64,000 nt of DNA from Niveibacterium sp. 24ML (GCF_026586805.1 NZ_JAPFHA010000010.1:88959-152958), one strand, 5' to 3'. Numbered from the stretch's first letter, positions 1 through 10,061 are shown. A program made the numbers and translations. The notes: generated by a model from the sequence alone, not told the origin.

Positions 1-213
1 ATCTTGTGCAAGGAGTTTGTGGTGCCAGAGCGTTTGCAGGAGCGTTGCGAACCGGTGGGGCTTGCGGAAGATGTGATTCGTTGGCTCGCCGATAAAGAGG
101 CGACGGCGGCCTTGTCGCAGCGCTTCACCGATGTGCATCTGAGTCTGCGGCAAGACAATGCAAGCAAGGCGGCGGCGGCGATTTGCGGCATGCTTGGTGG
201 GCGAGCGCGGTGA
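1..213 (+). CDS. lpxB: Lipid-A-disaccharide synthase, C-terminal fragment
   Basis: Only the last 70 codons are in the window; the frame is open to the left edge, so the gene is cut by the window and not broken. LpxB joins UDP-2,3-diacylglucosamine to lipid X at the inner membrane to make the lipid A disaccharide. The fragment has the expected C-terminal pattern: a VPE-x-LQE motif at the start, then two helices ending in a small Ala/Gly-rich tail. The TGA stop overlaps the GTG start of rnhB (GTGA), an arrangement common in proteobacterial lpxA-lpxB-rnhB operons, which supports the call. A glycosyltransferase C-terminus this short would be hard to name without that context. Confidence 0.8.
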   Translation: MLCKEFVVPERLQERCEPVGLAEDVIRWLADKEATAALSQRFTDVHLSLRQDNASKAAAAICGMLGGRAR

Positions 214-809
214 CTTTGCCGGCGCGCCCGAGCGGGCTTGTTGCGGGGGTGGACGAAGCGGGGCGCGGGCCGCTGTGCGGCGCGGTGGTTGCGGCTGCGG
301 TGATTCTTGATCCGGCAAGGCCGATTGCCGGCTTGAACGATTCTAAGAAGCTCACGGCGCGCAAGCGCGAAGCCTTGGCGGTGCAGATCCGCGAGCAGGC
401 ATTGGCATGGTGTGTGGCGGAAGCGAGCCCGGCCGAGATCGATCGGCTGAATATCCTTGCCGCCAGCATGTTGGCGATGCAGCGCGCGGTGGCCGGCTTG
501 TCGGTGACGCCGGACGAAGCCTGGATCGATGGCAATCGCTGCCCATCCTTGAGTTGTGCGACGCATGCGATTGTCGGTGGTGACGCACTGGTTGCGGAGA
601 TTTCGGCGGCTTCGATTCTGGCGAAAACCGTGCGTGATGCGCAGATGGAGGCGCTTGACGCGCGCTATCCGCTGCTCGGCCTGGCGAAGCACAAAGGCTA
701 TCCGACTGCGGCGCATCTGGCTGCGCTGCGCATCCACGGGGTGCCTGACTTCTATCGGCGCAGCTATGCGCCGGTAAGGGCCTTGCTGTCGCAAGCGACG
801 CTCTTCTGA
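210..809 (+). CDS. rnhB: Ribonuclease HII
   Basis: RNase HII cleaves RNA in RNA-DNA hybrids and removes single ribonucleotides from DNA. The 199-residue protein has the family signature [11 protein letters not shown] near the N-terminus, where D and E are metal ligands. It is followed by LNDSKKL, the [11 protein letters not shown] segment with another catalytic Asp, and the C-terminal HKGYPT motif. I place the start at the GTG that overlaps the lpxB stop by four bases, because the longer TTG start at 183 lies inside lpxB and adds a tail that does not match the family. Translational coupling to lpxB is likely. Confidence 0.95.
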   Translation: MTLPARPSGLVAGVDEAGRGPLCGAVVAAAVILDPARPIAGLNDSKKLTARKREALAVQIREQALAWCVAEASPAEIDRLNILAASMLAMQRAVAGLSVTPDEAWIDGNRCPSLSCATHAIVGGDALVAEISAASILAKTVRDAQMEALDARYPLLGLAKHKGYPTAAHLAALRIHGVPDFYRRSYAPVRALLSQATLF

Positions 810-874
810 CCCACCCGATGCCGCGTGGGTGCCGGGCCATGACAGCGGGCGCCCGGTTACTGGAACAGACCTGA

Positions 875-1663
875 ATGCTCAAACCGATCACATCGCGTGA
901 CAACCCCTTGATCAAACGCTTGCGCAAGCTAGCGGAGTCCTCGCGCGCGCGGCGCAGCGAGGGCACGGCCTTGATCGAAGGCGTGCATCTTGTGACTGCG
1001 GCGCTCGATGCGGGCAGGCCGCTGGGCGAGTTGCTTGTGTCCGAGTCGGGCAGCAGGGCGCCTGAAGTACAAGGCCTGCTCGACCGCGCGCGTGACGTGT
1101 CGGCCTACCTTTTGCCCGATGCCTTGTTCGCATTGATCAGCGCTCACGAAACGCCAGTTGGGGTGCTGGCAACGATCGGCTGGGGTGTGGCGGTAGCGCC
1201 GCCGCCAGAGGACGCCGACTGGTTGGTGCTGGATGGCGTGCAGGACGCGGGCAACGTGGGCACCTTGATGCGCACGGCGGCCGCAGCTGGAGTGGCTTGC
1301 GTGCTGCTGGGGCCGGGATGCGCGCAGGCCTGGGGGCCGAAAGTGCTGAGGGCCGCGATGGGCGCGCACTTCGTGCTTGATCTGTACGAGGTCGATGATC
1401 TGCCAGGCCTGCTTTCGGGCTACGCCGGTCAGATCGCGGCTACGCGACTCGATGCCGCGGTTTCCCTGTATGACTGTGAGCTTGTTGGTCCGACGGCTTG
1501 GCTATTCGGGGCCGAAGGGCAGGGCCTGTCGCCGATACTGGCGCAGATGGCGACCCGCGGCGTGGTGATTCCGATGGCGCCGGGGATCGAGTCCCTGAAC
1601 GTCGCCGCGGCCGCGGCGATCTGCCTGTTCGAGCAGCGGCGACAACGTCTGTGGGCCCGGTAG
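875..1663 (+). CDS. TrmH/SpoU family RNA 2'-O-ribose methyltransferase
   Basis: SPOUT-class enzyme expected to methylate a ribose 2'-OH in rRNA or tRNA with SAM. The 262-residue protein has an N-terminal substrate-binding domain (about residues 1-95, with the ITSRDNPLIKRLRKL opening typical of the 23S rRNA-type branch). The SPOUT domain follows, with motif 1 LDGVQDAGNVGTLMRTA (the N and R are the catalytic pair), motif 2 LFGAEGQGLS and motif 3 VVIPMAPGIESLNVAAAA. It follows rnhB after 65 bases and could share its transcript. It ends directly against the convergent ppsR stop. The exact nucleotide target cannot be read from the sequence. Confidence 0.9.
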   Translation: MLKPITSRDNPLIKRLRKLAESSRARRSEGTALIEGVHLVTAALDAGRPLGELLVSESGSRAPEVQGLLDRARDVSAYLLPDALFALISAHETPVGVLATIGWGVAVAPPPEDADWLVLDGVQDAGNVGTLMRTAAAAGVACVLLGPGCAQAWGPKVLRAAMGAHFVLDLYEVDDLPGLLSGYAGQIAATRLDAAVSLYDCELVGPTAWLFGAEGQGLSPILAQMATRGVVIPMAPGIESLNVAAAAAICLFEQRRQRLWAR

Positions 1664-2500
1664 TCAGTAGCCGTTCTTGTCGATGCGGATGTCCTGGATG
1701 ATCTTCGCCGAGATCTCCTCGATCGACCTTGCGGTCGAGTCGATGAACGGAATCTGCTCGCGCCGCATCAGTTTCATGGCTGCATCAATCTCGAAACGAC
1801 AGTTGTCGAGCGACGAGTAGGTACTGTTCGGACGTCGTTCCTGGCGAATCTGCGCAAGGCGCTCAGGCGTGATCGTCAGGCCGAAAAGTTTGTTCCGGTG
1901 TTTTGAAAGCTCAACCGGCAGCTTGTTGCGCTCAAAGTCTTCCGGAATCAGCGGGTAGTTCGCGGCCCGCACGCCGAATTGCATGGCCAGATAGAGGCTG
2001 GTCGGCGTTTTGCCGGAACGTGAGACCCCCACCAGAATCACGTCCGCGTCTTCCAGGTTTTCGTGCGATACCCCGTCGTCATGCGAGAGCGTGAAGTTGA
2101 TTGCTTCGATCCGCTTGGTGTAGCTGCTCGAATCCGCGCCGCCATGGAAGCGGCCGATGGTGTGGGCAGATTTCATGCCCAGTTCCATTTCAAGCGGTTC
2201 GATGAAGGCGAGGAAGAGGTCCACGAAGTGCGCGTTGGCCTTGCGCAAGCCATCGGCGGTGACTTGATTGACCAGCGTTGAAAACACGATGGGCGCAACG
2301 CCGTCACGCCGTGCTGCATCGTTGATCCGGAATACCGCGTCTTTCGCTTTGTCGTCCGAGTCGATAAAGGGCATCCGAACATGCCGGAACCGGACCTCTG
2401 GAAACTGCGCCAACAGGCTGTGGCCGAGGGTTTCCGAGGTGATGCCGGTGCCGTCGGAAACAAAAAACACGGTGCGCGTATTGCGGTGCGGATTGTTCAC
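1664..2500 (-). CDS. ppsR: Phosphoenolpyruvate synthase regulatory protein (bifunctional kinase/pyrophosphorylase)
   Basis: DUF299-family enzyme that inactivates PEP synthase by ADP-dependent phosphorylation of a threonine and reactivates it by Pi-dependent dephosphorylation. The 278-residue protein starts [15 protein letters not shown], a family hallmark. It contains the P-loop-like [15 protein letters not shown] in the middle and ends with [18 protein letters not shown]. The open frame reaches back to 2917, but the family start corresponds to GTG at 2500, preceded by GGAG at good spacing. It is divergent from its target gene ppsA across about 106 bases, so the two share a control region. 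Confidence 0.95.
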   Translation of the reverse strand: MNNPHRNTRTVFFVSDGTGITSETLGHSLLAQFPEVRFRHVRMPFIDSDDKAKDAVFRINDAARRDGVAPIVFSTLVNQVTADGLRKANAHFVDLFLAFIEPLEMELGMKSAHTIGRFHGGADSSSYTKRIEAINFTLSHDDGVSHENLEDADVILVGVSRSGKTPTSLYLAMQFGVRAANYPLIPEDFERNKLPVELSKHRNKLFGLTITPERLAQIRQERRPNSTYSSLDNCRFEIDAAMKLMRREQIPFIDSTARSIEEISAKIIQDIRIDKNGY

Positions 2501-2606
2501 GGCTTGCTCCGGGATCAGGGAAAACGTCGATGCGGTGCAGCAAGATAGCTGCCTAGAATGGGATTTTCTCCGCAACAACCGAAACTGACAATGAAAGGTC
2601 CACACA

Positions 2607-4976
2607 ATGGTCCGATACGTCATACCGTTTGAGTCGCTGCGCATGACAGACGTCCACGAGGTCGGGGGCAAGAATGCCTCGCTGGGCGAAATGATCAGCC
2701 AGCTCGCTGCGTCCCATGTACGCGTGCCCGGTGGATTTGCCACGACGGCCGATGCGTACCGGGAGTTCCTCGCACACGACGGGCTTGCCGCCCGGATTGC
2801 GGCGCTTCTGGAGCACCTGGACGTCGACGATGTGGATGCACTGGTTCGCGCGGGGGCGCAGATCCGGGGCTGGATCGTCGATACGCCGTTTCCGGCCGCA
2901 CTGGAAGCCGAGATCAAGACGCACTACGAACGCCTCGAGAGCAATGGGGAGGGGTCGTTCGCAGTGCGCTCTTCAGCAACGGCCGAAGACCTGCCCGACG
3001 CATCCTTTGCGGGGCAGCAGGAGTCCTTCCTCAACGTGCATGGATACGAAAACATCCTGCATGCAATCAAGGAAGTGTTTGCTTCGCTCTACAACGACCG
3101 CGCCATTGCGTACCGGGTCCACAAGGGTTTTGTGCATGCAGACGTCGCGCTGTCGGCGGGGGTGCAGCGCATGGTGCGTTCCGATCTTGGTGCGTCGGGG
3201 GTGATGTTTACGCTTGATACCGAATCCGGTTTCAAGGACGCGGTGTTCATCACCGCCGCCTACGGACTGGGCGAAACGGTGGTGCAGGGCGCCGTCAACC
3301 CGGACGAGTTCTATGTGCACAAACCGATGCTGGCGGCGGGAAAACCGGCCATCGTGCGGCGCAATCTGGGTTCGAAACTCATCAAGATGGTGTTCACCGA
3401 GTCGCGCGCAGCGGGGCGTTCAACCCGCACGGAGGACGTTTGCGACGCGGATCGAAACCGCTTTTCGATTTCCGATGAAGACGTTCTGGAACTGGCGCGC
3501 TACTCAAGCATCATCGAGAAGCACTACGACCGCCCGATGGATATCGAGTGGGGCAAGGACGGCATAGACGGCAAGCTCTACATCCTGCAGGCGCGGCCTG
3601 AAACGGTGAAATCGCAGAGCAGCGCGCATGTGATGGAGAAGTACCGCATCAAGCAGCATGGCAAGGTGTTGTGCAGTGGCCGCGCGATTGGGCAGAAGAT
3701 CGGCGTGGGCGTGGTGCGTATCGTCTCTGACGCCTCTCAGATGAATCGTGTGCAGGCAGGCGACATACTGGTCACCGACATGACGGACCCGAACTGGGAA
3801 CCGGTGATGAAGCGCGCGTCGGCCATCGTCACAAACCGCGGCGGGCGCACCTGCCATGCGGCGATCATCGCGCGCGAGTTGGGCATACCGGCGATCGTTG
3901 GCTGCGGCGATGCGACCGACATGCTCACCGAAGGCGAATCGGTCACGGTGTCGTGCGCTGAAGGCGACACCGGCTACGTCTACCGCGGGCGCCTGGAGTT
4001 CGAGGTTGTCACGCGCGACATGGGGCATCTGCCGGATATTCCGGTCAAGATCATGATGAACGTGGGCAATCCGGAGCTGGCCTTCGAATTTGCGCAGATT
4101 CCGAATGCGGGCGTGGGGCTTGCGCGGCTGGAGTTCGTCATCAACAACATGATCGGGATCCACCCGAAGGCAGTGCTCGACGTTGAGCATGTGCCCGCCG
4201 GCCTGCGCGACGAAATCTACCGCCGCGCCCGCGGTTACGCGACGCCGCGTCAGTTCTTCATCGAAAAGCTGGTTGAGGGCGTGGCGACGATCGCTGCGGC
4301 GTTCTGGCCCAAGCCGGTCATCGTGCGCCTGTCGGACTTCAAGTCGAACGAGTACCGCAAATTGCTCGGCGGCGAAATCTATGAGCCCGAGGAAGAAAAC
4401 CCGATGCTTGGCTTTCGCGGCGCATCGCGCTACATCGCCAATTCGTATCGCGAGTGCTTTGAACTGGAGTGCATTGCGATGCGCCGGGTGCGAGACGAAC
4501 TGGGGCTCACCAATGTGCAGTTGATGGTGCCCTTCGTGCGCACCGTCGCGGAGGGCAAGGGGGTGGTCGACCTGTTGGCGGAAAACGGCCTGCGGCGGGG
4601 CGAGAACGGGCTCAAGCTGGTGATGATGTGCGAGATCCCGTCCAATGCGTTGCTGGCCGAGCAGTTTCTTGCGCACTTCGACGGCTTTTCGATTGGCTCG
4701 AACGATCTGACGCAGCTCACGCTGGGCCTTGATCGCGATTCAGGCTTGGTCGCGCATGCGTTCGACGAACGCGATGACGCAGTCAAGGCCCTGCTGAAGA
4801 TGGCTATCAACACCGCCAACCGCTTGGGCAAGTATGTCGGCATCTGTGGTCAGGGGCCGTCAGATCATGCCGATTTTGCCGAATGGTTGATGGATGAGGG
4901 CATCCAGTCGATTTCGCTCAACCCAGACACCGTACTCGATACCTGGATGCAGTTGGCGGAACACCGGCGGCATTGA
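2607..4976 (+). CDS. ppsA: Phosphoenolpyruvate synthase (pyruvate, water dikinase)
   Basis: Converts pyruvate, ATP and water to PEP, AMP and phosphate for gluconeogenesis. The 789 residues match the usual length near 790. Domains in order are an N-terminal ATP-grasp pyruvate-phosphate dikinase domain (about 5-340), and a central phosphohistidine swivel domain with [18 protein letters not shown], where H is the phosphorylated residue and the neighbouring Thr is the expected PpsR target. A C-terminal TIM barrel for PEP binding carries MCEIPSN, GSNDLTQ and the GICGQ cysteine motif. It is divergent from ppsR, which is expected to control its activity. A perfect terminator follows the stop. Confidence 0.97.
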   Translation: MVRYVIPFESLRMTDVHEVGGKNASLGEMISQLAASHVRVPGGFATTADAYREFLAHDGLAARIAALLEHLDVDDVDALVRAGAQIRGWIVDTPFPAALEAEIKTHYERLESNGEGSFAVRSSATAEDLPDASFAGQQESFLNVHGYENILHAIKEVFASLYNDRAIAYRVHKGFVHADVALSAGVQRMVRSDLGASGVMFTLDTESGFKDAVFITAAYGLGETVVQGAVNPDEFYVHKPMLAAGKPAIVRRNLGSKLIKMVFTESRAAGRSTRTEDVCDADRNRFSISDEDVLELARYSSIIEKHYDRPMDIEWGKDGIDGKLYILQARPETVKSQSSAHVMEKYRIKQHGKVLCSGRAIGQKIGVGVVRIVSDASQMNRVQAGDILVTDMTDPNWEPVMKRASAIVTNRGGRTCHAAIIARELGIPAIVGCGDATDMLTEGESVTVSCAEGDTGYVYRGRLEFEVVTRDMGHLPDIPVKIMMNVGNPELAFEFAQIPNAGVGLARLEFVINNMIGIHPKAVLDVEHVPAGLRDEIYRRARGYATPRQFFIEKLVEGVATIAAAFWPKPVIVRLSDFKSNEYRKLLGGEIYEPEEENPMLGFRGASRYIANSYRECFELECIAMRRVRDELGLTNVQLMVPFVRTVAEGKGVVDLLAENGLRRGENGLKLVMMCEIPSNALLAEQFLAHFDGFSIGSNDLTQLTLGLDRDSGLVAHAFDERDDAVKALLKMAINTANRLGKYVGICGQGPSDHADFAEWLMDEGIQSISLNPDTVLDTWMQLAEHRRH

Positions 4977-4996
4977 TCAACGCCTGGCTCAAACGA

Positions 4997-5022
4997 AAAA
5001 CGGCGGGGTTCCCCGCCGTTTT
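4997..5022. terminator. Bidirectional intrinsic terminator between ppsA and smpB
   Basis: A perfect inverted repeat with 12-bp arms (AAAACGGCGGGG / CCCCGCCGTTTT) meets across a TT centre. A-run and T-run flanks on either side give a U-tract in both directions. It lies 20 bases after the ppsA stop and touches the smpB stop codon, so it can end both convergent transcripts. Confidence 0.92.
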
Positions 5023-5471
5023 CAGTTGCGCTTGTCGCGCACCAGTCTTTGTTTTTCGCGTTCCCAGTCGCGTTCCTTCTCGGACTCGCGCTTGTCGAAG
5101 AGTTTCTTGCCTTTGCCTAGCCCAAGCTCCAGCTTGATCCGCCCTTTGGTGTAGTGCAGGTTGAGCGGGATCAGCGCGTAGCCGGCACGTTCCGCCTTGC
5201 CGATCAGCCGGTTGATCTCGGTGGCATGCAGCAGTAGCTTGCGGGTGCGTACCGGGTCGGGCGTGACATGCTTTGACGCCGTCGGTAGCGGGCTCACATG
5301 CATGCCGATCACGAACAGTTCGGCATTGCGGATGATCACGTACGCTTCCTTGATCTGCACCCGGCCTTCGCGGATCGCCTTCACTTCCCACCCTTCGAGC
5401 GCCATGCCGGCTTCGAAGCGCTCTTCGATGAAGTAATCGTGAGTGGCCTTGCGGTTATCGATGATGCTCAT
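5022..5471 (-). CDS. smpB: SsrA-binding protein SmpB
   Basis: Binds tmRNA and delivers it to stalled ribosomes for trans-translation. The 149-residue protein opens with [18 protein letters not shown] and continues with [21 protein letters not shown]. It has the core [22 protein letters not shown] and a basic tail rich in K/R/E ([16 protein letters not shown]) that folds in the decoding centre. All are diagnostic of SmpB. It is divergent from ratA, the same neighbour pair as in many gamma- and betaproteobacteria. Confidence 0.97.
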   Translation of the reverse strand: MSIIDNRKATHDYFIEERFEAGMALEGWEVKAIREGRVQIKEAYVIIRNAELFVIGMHVSPLPTASKHVTPDPVRTRKLLLHATEINRLIGKAERAGYALIPLNLHYTKGRIKLELGLGKGKKLFDKRESEKERDWEREKQRLVRDKRN

Positions 5472-5490
5472 GTGCGTCCGTGGTGCCCGT

Positions 5491-5506
5491 AGCGGGTTGA
5501 CCCGCT
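5491..5506. promoter_or_regulatory. Short perfect hairpin in the smpB-ratA divergent region
   Basis: AGCGGG-TTGA-CCCGCT forms a six-base-pair stem with a four-base loop, 20 bases upstream of the smpB start and 45 bases before ratA. A TAAAAT sequence overlaps its right arm and could serve as a -10 box toward ratA, though no good -35 is spaced correctly. It may be an operator or a 5'-UTR hairpin; the role is a guess. Confidence 0.3.
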
Positions 5507-5550
5507 AAAATGCACGATTCTACCAACTCGGCACACGCGTCGTATTCGTC

Positions 5551-5988
5551 ATGGCGGAAGTCCGCAAAATTGTTCTGCTCGAGTTCACGCCGACGCAGAT
5601 GTTCACGCTGGTCGACGGGGTCGAGGACTATCCGGCCTTTCTGCCCTGGTGCGCGGGCGGGGAAGTGCTTTCGCGCGACGACGCGGTTACCCACGCGCGC
5701 TTGCACATCAATTACCACGGCATCAAGTCGCATTTTTCGACCGAGAACCGCAAGGAATTCCCGCGGCGGATGGACATTCGCCTGGTCGAAGGGCCGTTTC
5801 ATATGCTCGAAGGCGACTGGGTCTTCACCGCCCTGGGTGAGGCGGCCTGCAAGGTCGAGTTCCGGCTGGTGTATGAGTTCTCGAACAAGCTGATCGAGAA
5901 GGCGGTGGGGCCGGTTTTTCACCACATTGCAAATACGTTTGTCGACGCCTTCGTCAAGCGTGCAGAGCAAGTCCTTCCAAGAGGTTGA
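5551..5988 (+). CDS. ratA: RatA-family START-domain protein (coenzyme Q-binding / ribosome association toxin family)
   Basis: The 145-residue single-domain protein belongs to the polyketide cyclase/COQ10 START superfamily. Members include E. coli RatA (YfjG), reported to inhibit 70S assembly, and COQ10-like lipid-binding proteins. Visible family features are the VEDYPAFLPWCAGGEVL segment, the central FSTENRKEFPRRMDI strand pair and the C-terminal helix VGPVFHHIANTFVDAFVKRAEQV that closes the ligand cavity. It is followed after one base by rnfH, the classical ratA-rnfH (yfjG-yfjF) pair. Whether it acts on ribosomes or quinones here is open. Confidence 0.9.
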   Translation: MAEVRKIVLLEFTPTQMFTLVDGVEDYPAFLPWCAGGEVLSRDDAVTHARLHINYHGIKSHFSTENRKEFPRRMDIRLVEGPFHMLEGDWVFTALGEAACKVEFRLVYEFSNKLIEKAVGPVFHHIANTFVDAFVKRAEQVLPRG

Positions 5989-5989
5989 G

Positions 5990-6301
5990 ATGTCGGATTC
6001 GATTCAGGTAGAGGTTCTCTACGCCCACCCGCACAAGGCGGATCTGGTGAAGCTACGCTTGCCGGCTGGCAGCACTTTGCAGCAAGCGATCGAAGCCTCC
6101 GGGCTTTTGCAGAAACGGCCCGAAATCGATCTGGCGATCAACAAGCTGGGGGTGTTCGGCAAACTGTGCAAGGCCGATACGGTGCTGCGCGAGCGTGACC
6201 GGGTCGAGATCTACCGCCCCTTGATCGCAGATCCGAAGGAAGTGCGGCGCAAGCGCGCCGAAGACGGCAAGGTGATGAAGAAAGGTGGCGGCGACGCCTG
6301 A
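5990..6301 (+). CDS. rnfH: RnfH family ubiquitin-fold protein
   Basis: UPF0125/RnfH proteins are about 100-residue beta-grasp proteins of unclear role found near rnf genes or, as here, beside ratA. This one has 103 residues with the typical IQVEVLYAHPHKADLVKLRL opening, the LAINKLGVFGKLC segment and RDRVEIYRPLIADPKEVRRKRA near the end. I place the start at the ATG one base after the ratA stop, with GAGG just upstream inside the end of ratA. The longer open frame to 5927 overlaps ratA without family support. Confidence 0.92.
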   Translation: MSDSIQVEVLYAHPHKADLVKLRLPAGSTLQQAIEASGLLQKRPEIDLAINKLGVFGKLCKADTVLRERDRVEIYRPLIADPKEVRRKRAEDGKVMKKGGGDA

Positions 6302-6337
6302 TCGGCCGACTGCGTTTGTCCTGGCGCCGCTCGTGAT

Positions 6338-7039
6338 CTAGCGGATCGCAGCCGGCAACTGGTCGCCGGTGGGGAGCACACCAAAGCGCGAGAGAAGCAC
6401 TTCCGCCAGCCAGCAGCCCATCCACACTGCGTAAAAGGCAAAGATCACGTCGCTCGTGAAGTGACCGCCTTGGACAACGCGGACCAAGCCCACGACTGCG
6501 CCTGCGCCGGCAGCGCTGAGCATCCACAGGCGTCGCTTCCGGGGCGAGCCAAGCCAGCCGAAAGCCATCAGCGCAAACGCGCCGGTGGCGTGGCCGCTGA
6601 CAAAAGAGCAATTGCGCGCGCATTGATCGGCCGGCTGCAAGGCGGGCGTGAAGTGCTTGTTGCCGCCAAACGCCTCAACCTGGTGGGGGCGCGCACGACC
6701 CCAGTTGTTTTTCAGGCCCGCATCGGTGATCAGCCCTGGCCCGAGGGCAAAGGCGAGGGCAAGGAAGCCGAACCAGCGCCGGCGCGATGCCAGCCAGCCG
6801 CCACGAATCGCGAAACTCGCCAGCCACAAGAGCAGAACGGTCGCGACGGCAAGACGCGAGCCGCCCCAAACGCCCCAGTAGATCGCTTTCACGGCTATCA
6901 GGCGGTCGAGCCAGAAGCCCTCGTTGCCATCGTAGAAAAGGGCGGTGATAGCCAGGTCCAGCTGCGGCCACAGGCTGAAGATCAGGGCAGTGATCAGGAG
7001 CACCGCCAGCAGCAAGGCGCCTTCACGCTTGTCCGGCAT
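6338..7039 (-). CDS. PAP2-family membrane phosphatase, LpxE-like
   Basis: A 233-residue integral membrane phosphatase with about six hydrophobic segments. All three PAP2 motifs are visible: KNNWGRARP (K-x6-RP), SFVSGHATGAF (with Val in place of the usual Pro before SGH) and VRVVQGGHFTSD (R-x5-H-x3-D). This arrangement matches lipid A 1-phosphatase (LpxE) and undecaprenyl-diphosphate phosphatase relatives acting on the periplasmic face. It is the last gene of a six-gene minus-strand run. Its ATG shares one base with the stop of the upstream GT39 gene (TGATG), so it is translationally coupled to sugar transferases. Substrate, lipid A phosphate or a polyprenyl carrier, is inferred only. Confidence 0.85.
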   Translation of the reverse strand: MPDKREGALLLAVLLITALIFSLWPQLDLAITALFYDGNEGFWLDRLIAVKAIYWGVWGGSRLAVATVLLLWLASFAIRGGWLASRRRWFGFLALAFALGPGLITDAGLKNNWGRARPHQVEAFGGNKHFTPALQPADQCARNCSFVSGHATGAFALMAFGWLGSPRKRRLWMLSAAGAGAVVGLVRVVQGGHFTSDVIFAFYAVWMGCWLAEVLLSRFGVLPTGDQLPAAIR

Positions 7040-8520
7040 CAGTAACCCTTGAAGCCTTGCATCAGCCAGACCGAGGTGGTGAGGCTGAAGTCTGGATGGG
7101 TCTGCACGCGGATGGTGGCAAGTTTCTCGACCTGCTCGAAGCGCGGGGCGACCTCATTGGGTTCCCCTTTGCTGAGGTAGAGGATCGCCAAGCCCGGGGT
7201 GTTCGGCAGTGAATGGGTCAGTTGGTACTGATCGTTGACCGTCCGCGCGGGGTTCCAGCTGGCGATGCGCGGCGAGTGCTCGCGCAGCGTGTAAGCCACA
7301 TGCGCAAGCAAGGTGCGTTCATCGGCAACGATATAGGCATCGGGATGCGCGGCGCGCATAGGTTCGATAGCCAGCGCGAGTTTGTCCCAGCCTTTCATGC
7401 GCTTGAACGGATCGATTTTCGCGGTCAGCGGGCGGTCGGCCAGATGCAGGATCTGTGGCCACTGGTACACGACCACCATGATCAACAGGTTGAGCGCGAG
7501 CGCGGCCTTGAGCCAGGCGATGCGACGCGGCGTGCGCGAGAGCCAGGCCACGGCCAGCAGGGTGCCGCCAGCGAAGATCGGCCCCGCCCAGTTGGCATTG
7601 GCCTCGCTCGTGCTCGCTTGTGTCATAACCAACAGCAGCAAGGGCAGGGAGCCGGCCAGCAAGAGGCGATCGCCCGGGTGCTGCCAGGCGCTGCGCAGCG
7701 TGACGACGGCGCCGATGAAGCCAATGGCCAGCAAGGGGCCGATGGATCCGAATTGCGCGCCGATGAACTCAAGCAGGTTGGCATCCTTGTGCTGCTGGGT
7801 GATCTCGGCCGTGTGGCGGAAGGTTGGAAAGTCGTTCGCCCAGTTCCACCAGAGATTGGGCGCCAGAATCGCCAGCGCGACCAAGGCCGTGAGCCAAGGC
7901 CCCCGGCTGAGCAAGTGGCGCCGCCCTTCCTGCGTTGCGATCAACAGTACGGCCGCCGAAAGCGCAAAGGCGGCCATGGTGTACTTCGACATCAACCCCA
8001 AGCCGCAGACCACGCCCAGCAAGACCCAGTCGCGGGTGCGGCCTTGGCTGATGGCGGTGTGAAGCGCCCACAGCGCGGCGGTCCAGAAGAACAGCAGCAG
8101 CGCATCGGTTGAAATGAAGAGCCCCAGTGCGCTGGTGATGGGCAGCGTGAGGAAGGCCAGCGCGCCGATGAGCGCGGTGCGCGTGCCATACAACTGGTGG
8201 CCGAGGCCGAACAGCAGAAGCGCCGTTGCCGGGTAGAGGATCAGCGAGCCTGCCTTGATGCCCACCAGGCCATCGCCCAGCAAATGGGTGCTTGCGGCGA
8301 TCAGCCCCGCGATCAGCGGCGGCTTGGAGAAGTAGCCCCAGTCCAGCGCCTTGGCCCAGCCCCAGTAGTAGGCCTCATCGACATACAGCGTGATGCCGGA
8401 ATGGGTGACTACCCAGATGCGCCAGGCCGTCAGCAGGACGATCGCGCCCAGCAGAAGCATCAGCGCCTTGGCGGCGGGTTCTTCGTCGGCGTCGTGCGAG
8501 AAAATGCGGCGTTCGGTCAT
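7039..8520 (-). CDS. GT39-type integral membrane glycosyltransferase, ArnT-like
   Basis: A 493-residue GT-C-fold transferase that takes a sugar from a polyprenyl-phosphate donor to an acceptor in the periplasm. Visible family traits are a DEAYYWGWAKALDWGYFSKPPL segment, typical of the first periplasmic loop with the catalytic acidic residue, about ten hydrophobic helices, and a soluble C-terminal domain after about residue 360. ArnT itself adds aminoarabinose to lipid A; the sugar and acceptor here are unknown. The ATG overlaps the stop of the upstream GT39 gene by ATGA, giving two ArnT-like transferases in tandem. Confidence 0.85.
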   Translation of the reverse strand: MTERRIFSHDADEEPAAKALMLLLGAIVLLTAWRIWVVTHSGITLYVDEAYYWGWAKALDWGYFSKPPLIAGLIAASTHLLGDGLVGIKAGSLILYPATALLLFGLGHQLYGTRTALIGALAFLTLPITSALGLFISTDALLLFFWTAALWALHTAISQGRTRDWVLLGVVCGLGLMSKYTMAAFALSAAVLLIATQEGRRHLLSRGPWLTALVALAILAPNLWWNWANDFPTFRHTAEITQQHKDANLLEFIGAQFGSIGPLLAIGFIGAVVTLRSAWQHPGDRLLLAGSLPLLLLVMTQASTSEANANWAGPIFAGGTLLAVAWLSRTPRRIAWLKAALALNLLIMVVVYQWPQILHLADRPLTAKIDPFKRMKGWDKLALAIEPMRAAHPDAYIVADERTLLAHVAYTLREHSPRIASWNPARTVNDQYQLTHSLPNTPGLAILYLSKGEPNEVAPRFEQVEKLATIRVQTHPDFSLTTSVWLMQGFKGY

Positions 8521-10061
8521 CGTTGGCGGATCAGGCGGACGCCGCCTTCGCTGAAGAGGATATCGATCTGCGCGTCAGCAGGAATGCGGTCGGCCCGGGT
8601 GATGGCGATTTCGCCCGGCGCGGGCGGACGCGCAGGGGCTTGCATTTCCCGGTAAACGGCAAAGCTGGGCTGGAAGAAATTCCACTGCACGCCTTGCTCG
8701 GTGTAGGACCGGGCGGCCAAGGCCGCGCGCTTGACCGGCCCTTGCAGGAGATCGCCGACGAATGGCGTCACCACGGTGGCAAGCAGCACGCCCTGAATCG
8801 CGGCGATCGCCGCAAGCCGCTGCCAGGCAGCGGTGCGCCAGAGGGCCGTGATGGCGAGCGCCGCTGCCAAACCGATCAGCATCGGCAGGTAGTAGGCAGG
8901 ACCGCTGGCTTCGCCATATCGGGCCAGCTGTGCGGCGTAGTATGGATCGCCCACCTTGCCCTGGGCCAGCAGGGTGGAGATGATGGTCGGCAGCAGCGCA
9001 CAGAAAGCCAGCACTGCCAAGCCGGGCAACACGCCCAGCCACGCCGAGCGCAGCTTCTCGCGATGGATCGCGATCAACAGGAACAAGGGCGTGCAGCCAT
9101 ACAGTGCGTAATGCGGCAGCTTGGTGCCGGAGAGCGAGAAGAACACCAGCACGAAGCCGAACCAGATCCAGAGGAATCTGCGCAGTGGGTCGGCGCAGTC
9201 GCTGCGGACACTGCCAAGCGCTTTGGCAAGCGGCGCAAGCCACGGGAGCAGCAGCACCGGAACAATGATCAGGTAGTAGAACAGGCTGCCGCCGTGGCCT
9301 TCCATCGGGCCGGAGAATCGGCCGACGTTGTGCTTGAGGATGAAGCCATCAATGAATGCCTGGCCGTGAATCGAGAGCGCCACGGCATACCAGGGGGCGG
9401 CTACCGCGACCAGGATGAGCCAGCCGATCGGATCGAATGCCGCGCGGGCCCAGGCCTTGAATTCACGCCGGCTTGCGCAGTACAGGAATGTCACCGCGAC
9501 CGGGATCGCCATCGCAATCGGGCCCTTGGTCAGCACGCCCAAGGCAATCCACAGATACATGCGGCGAAGGGGCGCGCGCCCGCCGGATTCGAGGTGGCGC
9601 CAGGCGTCGGTCAGCGCGAGCGCAAGCAGCATGTTCAGCAGCGCATCCGCGGTGGCCGCACGACCGATCACGAACACGCCAATGCTGGTTGCGGCAACCA
9701 GTGCAGCGAACTGCGCGCTTGCACGGCCAAAGCGTGGCCATGCGAAGTTGCCAACCACGGCACACCACACTGCAGCAGCCAGCGCCGAGGGCAGGCGGAA
9801 GGCCCACTCCGATACCCCGAAAAGGCCAACCGGGATGGCTTGCAGCCAGTAGATCAGGATTGGCTTGTCGAAGCGCGGGACGCCGTTCAGCCAGGTCGAG
9901 AGGAAGTCGCCGCGCTCGAACATTTCGCGCGTGGCTTCCGAGAACGCGCCTTCGTCGACGTCGAAGAGCGGCGCGCCCCCCAGATTGAGCAGCAGCAGGA
10001 CTGCGGGCAGCAGAAACAGCGTCAGCCGCTCGCGCAGTGTAGGTGTGGCGCTGTGCTTCAT
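8517..10061 (-). CDS. GT39-type integral membrane glycosyltransferase, second ArnT-like copy
   Basis: A 514-residue multi-pass protein with the ArnT-type PLFDVDEGAFSEATREM motif (D and E near the active site), RFDKPILIYWLQ, and GTKLPHYALYGCTPLFLL, the KLPxY motif seen in ArnT. It is closer to canonical ArnT than its neighbour. The start is the ATG at 10061, which overlaps the GT2 stop by ATGA; an earlier in-frame ATG at 10091 would add ten residues inside the GT2 gene. Together with the GT2 gene it makes a donor-synthesis and transfer pair like ArnC/ArnT or FlmF/FlmK. Confidence 0.87.
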   Translation of the reverse strand: MKHSATPTLRERLTLFLLPAVLLLLNLGGAPLFDVDEGAFSEATREMFERGDFLSTWLNGVPRFDKPILIYWLQAIPVGLFGVSEWAFRLPSALAAAVWCAVVGNFAWPRFGRASAQFAALVAATSIGVFVIGRAATADALLNMLLALALTDAWRHLESGGRAPLRRMYLWIALGVLTKGPIAMAIPVAVTFLYCASRREFKAWARAAFDPIGWLILVAVAAPWYAVALSIHGQAFIDGFILKHNVGRFSGPMEGHGGSLFYYLIIVPVLLLPWLAPLAKALGSVRSDCADPLRRFLWIWFGFVLVFFSLSGTKLPHYALYGCTPLFLLIAIHREKLRSAWLGVLPGLAVLAFCALLPTIISTLLAQGKVGDPYYAAQLARYGEASGPAYYLPMLIGLAAALAITALWRTAAWQRLAAIAAIQGVLLATVVTPFVGDLLQGPVKRAALAARSYTEQGVQWNFFQPSFAVYREMQAPARPPAPGEIAITRADRIPADAQIDILFSEGGVRLIRQR